A stretch of DNA of 64,000 nt. It comes from a halophilic archaeon. GTDB taxonomy: Archaea > Halobacteriota > Halobacteria > Halobacteriales > Haladaptataceae. Position numbers and translations under genes: made by a program. The stretch spans positions 1-64,000 of the forward strand of contig QNGA01000011.1 in assembly GCA_003298465.1 (NCBI GenBank), written 5' to 3'. The notes beneath the pieces are model-generated. The model was not told the origin of the DNA and did no database searches. It worked only from the letters and a program-made list of their open reading frames with translations. Shown here in pieces: positions 60,422 to 64,000 of this stretch (positions are counted from its first letter, which is position 1; each line of letters opens with the position of its first letter).

Positions 60422-60436
60422 TAGCAAAAATTGCTA
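60422..60436. promoter_or_regulatory. Palindrome just before the rubrerythrin-like gene
   Basis: TAGCAA-AAA-TTGCTA is perfect and ends three bases before the GTG at 60440. It lies where RNA polymerase or a ribosome would meet a bound protein, so an operator for the mini-gene and gdh is likely. Confidence 0.55.
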
Positions 60437-60439
60437 ACC

Positions 60440-60589
60440 GTGAGCTACCAGGACTGCGGACACGACAGCGACGGCGCGTACGAGTACGAGTGTCTCCACT
60501 GTGGCACGATAGCGACCGCCACTAACCACCCCGGCAGTTGCCCCGACTGTGGCGAGGCAGTCCGTAATCGAGGGATGCCCTGCGAATAG
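60440..60589 (+). CDS. Rubrerythrin-like zinc-ribbon mini-protein (49 residues)
   Basis: Starts at the GTG at 60440. Cysteines in '[11 protein letters not shown]' and '[15 protein letters not shown]' form a rubredoxin-like knuckle pair (Cys18, Cys21, Cys34, Cys37), with further cysteines near both ends. Haloarchaeal proteins of this size are annotated as rubrerythrin-like domain proteins; iron or zinc may be bound. It lies 21 bases before glutamate dehydrogenase on the same strand, so the two are probably co-transcribed. Confidence 0.8.
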   Translation: MSYQDCGHDSDGAYEYECLHCGTIATATNHPGSCPDCGEAVRNRGMPCE

Positions 60590-60609
60590 CTCGTCGAAGC
60601 ACCAGGACA

Positions 60610-61899
60610 ATGTCATCGCAAAAACTCAACGACGCCGACACCGACGTTCGCTCCGCCTCGGAATCGGCCCTCGAGACCGCTCGTCGGCAGCTCTCCGAAG
60701 CCGCGACGCAGGTCGACGTCGACAGCGGCGTCATCGAACGGCTGAAACACCCGACGCGGGTCGTGGAGGTGGCGGTCCCCCTCAAGCGCGACGACGGCGA
60801 GGTCGACGTGTTCACCGGGTATCGTGCGCAACACGACGACGTGCGCGGTCCGTACAAGGGCGGTCTCCGATACCATCCGGACGTCACGGCAGAGGAGTGC
60901 GTCGGTCTCTCGATGTGGATGACCTGGAAGTGCGCCGTGATGGACCTGCCGTTCGGCGGCGGGAAGGGCGGCGTCGTCGTCGATCCGAAGACCCTCAGCG
61001 ATGACGAGAAGGAGCGGCTGACCCGGCGGTTCGCGGAGGAGATCCGGGACACCATCGGTCCGAAACGGGACATCCCCGCGCCGGACATGGGCACCGACGC
61101 CCAGACGATGGCGTGGTTCATGGACGCCTACTCGATGCAGGAAGGCGAGACGACGCCCGGCGTGGTCACCGGCAAACCCCCCGTGATCGGCGGGAGTCAC
61201 GGCCGGGAAGAAGCGCCCGGTCGGAGCGTCGCCATCATCGCCCGCGAGGCGGCCGACTACTACGACTACGACCTGGCGGAGACGACGGTCGCGGTCCAGG
61301 GGTTCGGCAGCGTCGGCGCGAACGCCGCCCGCCTGCTCGACGACTGGGGCGCGACCGTCGTCGCCGTCAGCGACGTCAACGGTGCGGCCTACGACCCCGG
61401 CGGGCTCGACACCCACTCCGTCCCGTCGCACGAAGAACAGCCGGAGGCCGTGATGCAGTACGGTGCGCCGGACACGCTCACGAACGAGGAACTCCTGGAA
61501 CTCGACGTCGACGTGCTGATTCCCGCGGCGGTCGGGAACGTGATCACCGCCGACAACGCCAACGACGTCGAGGCCGACGTCGTGGTCGAGGGTGCGAACG
61601 GCCCGACGACCGCCGCAGCCGACTCCATCCTCGACGAACGTGACGTCCCCGTCGTCCCGGACATCCTGGCGAACGCGGGCGGCGTCACCGTCTCGTACTT
61701 CGAGTGGCTGCAGGACATCAACCGCCGCCAGTGGTCGCTCGAACGCGTCAACGACGAACTCGAAACCATGATGCTGGACGCCTGGGAAACCGTCCGACGC
61801 GAAGTCGAGGCCGGCGATACGAGCTGGCGGGAAGCGGCCTACATCGTGGCGCTGGACCGCATCGGCGAGGCCAAAGAATCCCGCGGGCTCTGGCCGTAG
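60610..61899 (+). CDS. gdhA: Glutamate dehydrogenase
   Basis: 429 residues, as in haloarchaeal enzymes. '[14 protein letters not shown]', the catalytic Lys region '[16 protein letters not shown]', the dinucleotide fold '[28 protein letters not shown]', and the terminal '[11 protein letters not shown]...[10 protein letters not shown]' region are all present. It links 2-oxoglutarate and ammonia with glutamate using NAD(P); the coenzyme preference is not certain from the motif, although the fingerprint GxGxxG is intact. Its upstream neighbour is a rubrerythrin-like mini-gene, and the promoter region holds two palindromes. Confidence 0.95.
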   Translation: MSSQKLNDADTDVRSASESALETARRQLSEAATQVDVDSGVIERLKHPTRVVEVAVPLKRDDGEVDVFTGYRAQHDDVRGPYKGGLRYHPDVTAEECVGLSMWMTWKCAVMDLPFGGGKGGVVVDPKTLSDDEKERLTRRFAEEIRDTIGPKRDIPAPDMGTDAQTMAWFMDAYSMQEGETTPGVVTGKPPVIGGSHGREEAPGRSVAIIAREAADYYDYDLAETTVAVQGFGSVGANAARLLDDWGATVVAVSDVNGAAYDPGGLDTHSVPSHEEQPEAVMQYGAPDTLTNEELLELDVDVLIPAAVGNVITADNANDVEADVVVEGANGPTTAAADSILDERDVPVVPDILANAGGVTVSYFEWLQDINRRQWSLERVNDELETMMLDAWETVRREVEAGDTSWREAAYIVALDRIGEAKESRGLWP

Positions 61900-61937
61900 G
61901 CGGTCCCGACGCCCGGAAGCGAGTCACAGTTACGGTG

Positions 61938-61998
61938 GGCGCATCGCACTCGCTTCGCGCGGATGGGTTCGCTTGTTCGAGGCGCCGTGCGATGCGCC
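61938..61998. repeat. 12-base inverted repeat after gdh
   Basis: GGCGCATCGCAC (61938-61949) and GTGCGATGCGCC (61987-61998) are perfect arms around a 37-base spacer. It starts 39 bases after the gdh stop. A terminator stem or the ends of a small mobile relic are both possible. Confidence 0.55.
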
Positions 61999-62097
61999 GG
62001 GTCAGGGGCGGGCAGACGCTAACGGACGTTTCTACGCGCGTATTCGGACCTTACCTATGGTGACGGATCGTTTCGCTACCGCCGTCGGGTCGAGGGA

Positions 62098-62117
62098 GCG
62101 TTCGGCGGTCCGAACGC
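62098..62117 (-). terminator. Hairpin downstream of the dioxygenase gene
   Basis: GCGTTCGG-CGGT-CCGAACGC, perfect 8-base arms, lies 66 bases after the dioxygenase stop at 62183 (minus strand). It could end this transcript, or that of gdh from the other side. Confidence 0.45.
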
Positions 62118-62182
62118 CGACCGGCGAGTCCGAGAGTGGGATTGGCGAGGAGAGGTCTCTCCCCTCTCGGGCGGGGGCTCTC

Positions 62183-63334
62183 TCAAGAGGTCGGCAGCTT
62201 GCTGTTGCGCGTATCGTCGGTGAACGACGTGAGGAAGCGACCGTACGGGGTTCCGCCGGTCCCCTCGGTGTCGTCGAGCTGGTTCACGAGGTACGTCTCG
62301 ACGACGTCGACGTGGTGTTCGCGGAACGTGACCATCTGGTCGATGCAGTCGTTGTAGGCGACACGGAGGGCGTCGTCGGCGCGGTCGACGTGGTCGCGGA
62401 GGGACGGTCCGTCTTCGACGGCCTCGACGAACGCTCGATGGGCGGGCGGCATGTCCTCTCGCAGTTCGTGGAGGTGGTCGACCAGCGGGTTGTCGCCGTG
62501 GTCGATGCCGAGGGCGGCGTCGAGCGCCGGAACGAAGCTGGACTGTGCGCCCGAAGCGCCCCGATACGACTGGTAGCCGTCGAGTTCCGGGACGCCCTCG
62601 TACTCGACGTGGGTGAGCGAGTTCAGGTACGGTCGGAACGCCCGTCCGTACTTCTCGGGCGCGTTCCGTTCGGGCATCCTGTCGAGGATGGCGGTCACGT
62701 CCCGCAGGGCGTCGGTGATGGTGTGGAGCGCACGGACGACCCGGTCGGTGTCGTCGTCGAGGACGCCGCGCTGGGCGTCGCCGATGGCGGCGATCGCCGG
62801 TCCGGCCGCGCTCTCGATGGCGACGTGAACGGCGATGAACCACCGCTCGTCGCGAAGGCTGGCGAACTTCGCGATCGGGCGGACGTTCGGCGGTCCCAGT
62901 CCCCGTTCGGGTTCGTCGCGCGTCCAGTTGTGGAGGACGTAGGCGTCGTACGAGAGGACGGGCGTGCAACCGAGGCGGTCGGTCGATTCGTAGAGGGGGA
63001 CGGCGACGCCGGCCGGAATCGTCTCGACGTCTGCGTCGGGGTCGTTGACGTACGCGTTCGCGAGGAAGCCGGTGGTCCGGTAGACGTGGTAGAGTTCCCG
63101 GTCGGAGAGTCCGTCGAAGGCGTCCTTCGGCGGTGCCGACAGGTCGCGCACCTTCGGCCCGAGTTCGTCGCGTTCGAGAAGCGACGGGAGCCGTTCGCCG
63201 AGTTCGTCGAGTCGCCGGAGTCGCGGATGTGCGTCCCGGTCGAGCGAGGAGCGGGGTGCGGCGTCGGGGAGAAAGCCCCGCTCGGGACTGACGCCGAACC
63301 GGTCGGGGTCGGGTGCCTCGTCATCGGTTGTCAT
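62183..63334 (-). CDS. Indoleamine 2,3-dioxygenase-family haem dioxygenase
   Basis: 383 residues. IDO-family segments: 'YHVYRTTGFLANAYVN' near residue 80, 'VPLYESTDRLGCTPVLSYDAYVLHNW', the substrate loop 'YRGASGAQSS' and the proximal haem-ligand region 'CIDQMVTFREHHVDVVETYL' with its His. It would oxidise tryptophan to N-formylkynurenine. The kynureninase gene starts 312 bases away in the opposite direction, which supports a kynurenine route. A formamidase is not seen inside the window. Confidence 0.88.
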   Translation of the reverse strand: MTTDDEAPDPDRFGVSPERGFLPDAAPRSSLDRDAHPRLRRLDELGERLPSLLERDELGPKVRDLSAPPKDAFDGLSDRELYHVYRTTGFLANAYVNDPDADVETIPAGVAVPLYESTDRLGCTPVLSYDAYVLHNWTRDEPERGLGPPNVRPIAKFASLRDERWFIAVHVAIESAAGPAIAAIGDAQRGVLDDDTDRVVRALHTITDALRDVTAILDRMPERNAPEKYGRAFRPYLNSLTHVEYEGVPELDGYQSYRGASGAQSSFVPALDAALGIDHGDNPLVDHLHELREDMPPAHRAFVEAVEDGPSLRDHVDRADDALRVAYNDCIDQMVTFREHHVDVVETYLVNQLDDTEGTGGTPYGRFLTSFTDDTRNSKLPTS

Positions 63335-63645
63335 TGTACCGTCGGAGTTCTATTTAGCCGCAGTAAAAGATGAAGGTTCGTTTTTCTGTCATTTCTGGCG
63401 GACAGATACCAGAGACGTACACCAGATTACATACCGGGTCACCACTCCCCGGTTTTCACCAGTTCCGGAAGACGCCGACGGGAGACCGCCCCCGACTGGC
63501 CGCCGTCGGCCACGCACGTTTCGGGGCTCTCCTTCGGTCGGTAATCCCGCCCTGACGACCGAAGTCGCCGCCCGAAGCGTCCGCCTTCGTTCTTCCACGC
63601 ACACCTATCCGAAAAACCCAACAGAGAAGAAATAGCACACGAACT
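63335..63645. other. Divergent promoter region of the dioxygenase and kynureninase genes
   Basis: About 310 bases. On the left a minus-strand 'tcttttactgcgg' and 'ggctaaatag' lie 12-38 bases before the ATG at 63334; either could hold the TATA box. The middle has an ACCGGG/CCCGGT hairpin at about 63436-63463. On the right 'gaaaaacccaac' and 'agaaatagcac' precede the ATG at 63646. No gene seen. Confidence 0.45.
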
Positions 63646-64000
63646 ATGGACGACGACTTCGAACGCGGACGCGAGTACGCCCGCGAACGCGACCAGGCGG
63701 CCGCTCTCGGCGTCCGCGACCGCTTCCACCGTCCCGACGACCTCTACATGGACGGGAACTCCCTCGGCCCGCTCTCGACGGACGCCGAACGGGTCCTCCA
63801 GCACGTCCTCGACGAGTGGCGCGACCTCGGGATTCGAGGGTGGACCGACGGCGACCCGCCGTGGTTCCGCTACGGCGAGCACCTCGGCGAACGCCTCGCG
63901 TCGCTGGTCGGCGCTCGCGACGACGAAGTCGTCGTCGCCAACTCCACGACCGTCAACATCCACACGCTCGTCGGCACCTTCCTCACGCGGTGCGACCGGG
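63646..64000 (+). CDS. kynU: Kynureninase, N-terminal fragment (runs off window)
   Basis: About 118 codons are visible from the ATG at 63646. The kynureninase opening is evident: 'RDRFHRPDDLYMDGNSLGPLS', then 'EWRDLGIRGWTDGDPPWFRYGEHLGERLASLVGA' and 'EVVVANSTTVNIHTLVGTFL'. The PLP Lys lies outside the window. The enzyme cleaves kynurenine (or 3-hydroxykynurenine) to anthranilate and alanine. With the divergent dioxygenase it makes a tryptophan-to-anthranilate branch. Confidence 0.9.
   Translation, partial: MDDDFERGREYARERDQAAALGVRDRFHRPDDLYMDGNSLGPLSTDAERVLQHVLDEWRDLGIRGWTDGDPPWFRYGEHLGERLASLVGARDDEVVVANSTTVNIHTLVGTFLTRCDR

Noticed and set aside
1..64000. tRNA, rRNA or CRISPR arrays
   Set aside because: Reading the intergenic regions on both strands showed no cloverleaf with a T-loop, no rRNA-like conserved block and no regularly spaced repeats.

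Overview
The window is chromosomal DNA of a halophilic archaeon (class Halobacteria). The evidence is a high G+C content, strongly acidic predicted proteins, twin-arginine (Tat) signals on almost every secreted protein, AT-rich TATA boxes about 25-35 bases before leaderless starts, two large Bat-type regulators with C-terminal HTH_10 domains, many tiny zinc-ribbon proteins, and archaeal enzyme types such as CobY, CbiZ and archaeal ValRS. I cannot name the genus. I saw no rRNA, tRNA, CRISPR array or intact insertion sequence.

Layout. 1-4.3 kb: two acetyl-CoA synthetases (the first cut by the window edge) flank an integrase-like/GAF/Bat regulator. 4.4-8.1 kb: a thermonuclease-lamin tail lipoprotein gene broken by an in-frame stop, then valyl-tRNA synthetase. 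8.4-16.3 kb: secreted and redox proteins (subtilisin-like protease, Thr-rich lipoprotein, PhoX phosphatase, sulfite-oxidase-type molybdoenzyme) and an uncharacterised gene divergent from a winged-helix regulator. 17-24 kb: small proteins (amphi-Trp, zinc ribbons, winged helix), an arylsulfotransferase-like protein, a J-domain-ferredoxin fusion, an orphan Bat sensor domain and an MFS transporter. 24.3-34.9 kb: SagB-like oxidoreductase plus methyltransferase, opposite an ABC exporter and a glycosyltransferase, followed by a DUF389 protein, an AI-2E permease and an MBL-fold hydrolase.

35.0-42.7 kb is a cobalamin region. A HAD protein, cbiB, cobS, cobY, cobD and cbiZ form one tightly overlapping operon; about 1 kb later cobA and cbiP overlap by one base. 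Together they cover corrinoid adenosylation, cobyric acid amidation, aminopropanol attachment, GTP activation, lower-ligand joining and cobinamide salvage. 42.8-47.1 kb holds a cytochrome P450, a Tat-exported gamma-glutamyltransferase and an NAD-dependent epimerase.

47.2-50.9 kb is the most unusual stretch: a winged helix, 650 bases of gene-poor DNA with repeated GTTAC motifs, a Tat-signal protein whose tail is almost pure Lys/Arg/His, and a nitrilase-fold protein lacking the catalytic cysteine. 51-57.3 kb has a second AI-2E permease, a LeuA/CimA-type synthase, an acyl-CoA dehydrogenase, a PPC/DUF296 protein and small proteins. 57.5-61.9 kb has a PAS/GAF/Bat regulator, then strong palindromes, then a rubrerythrin-like mini-protein and glutamate dehydrogenase. 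The window closes with an indoleamine 2,3-dioxygenase-family gene divergent from kynureninase, two steps of tryptophan catabolism.

Assignments rest on motif recognition by eye; no database search or structure prediction was run.
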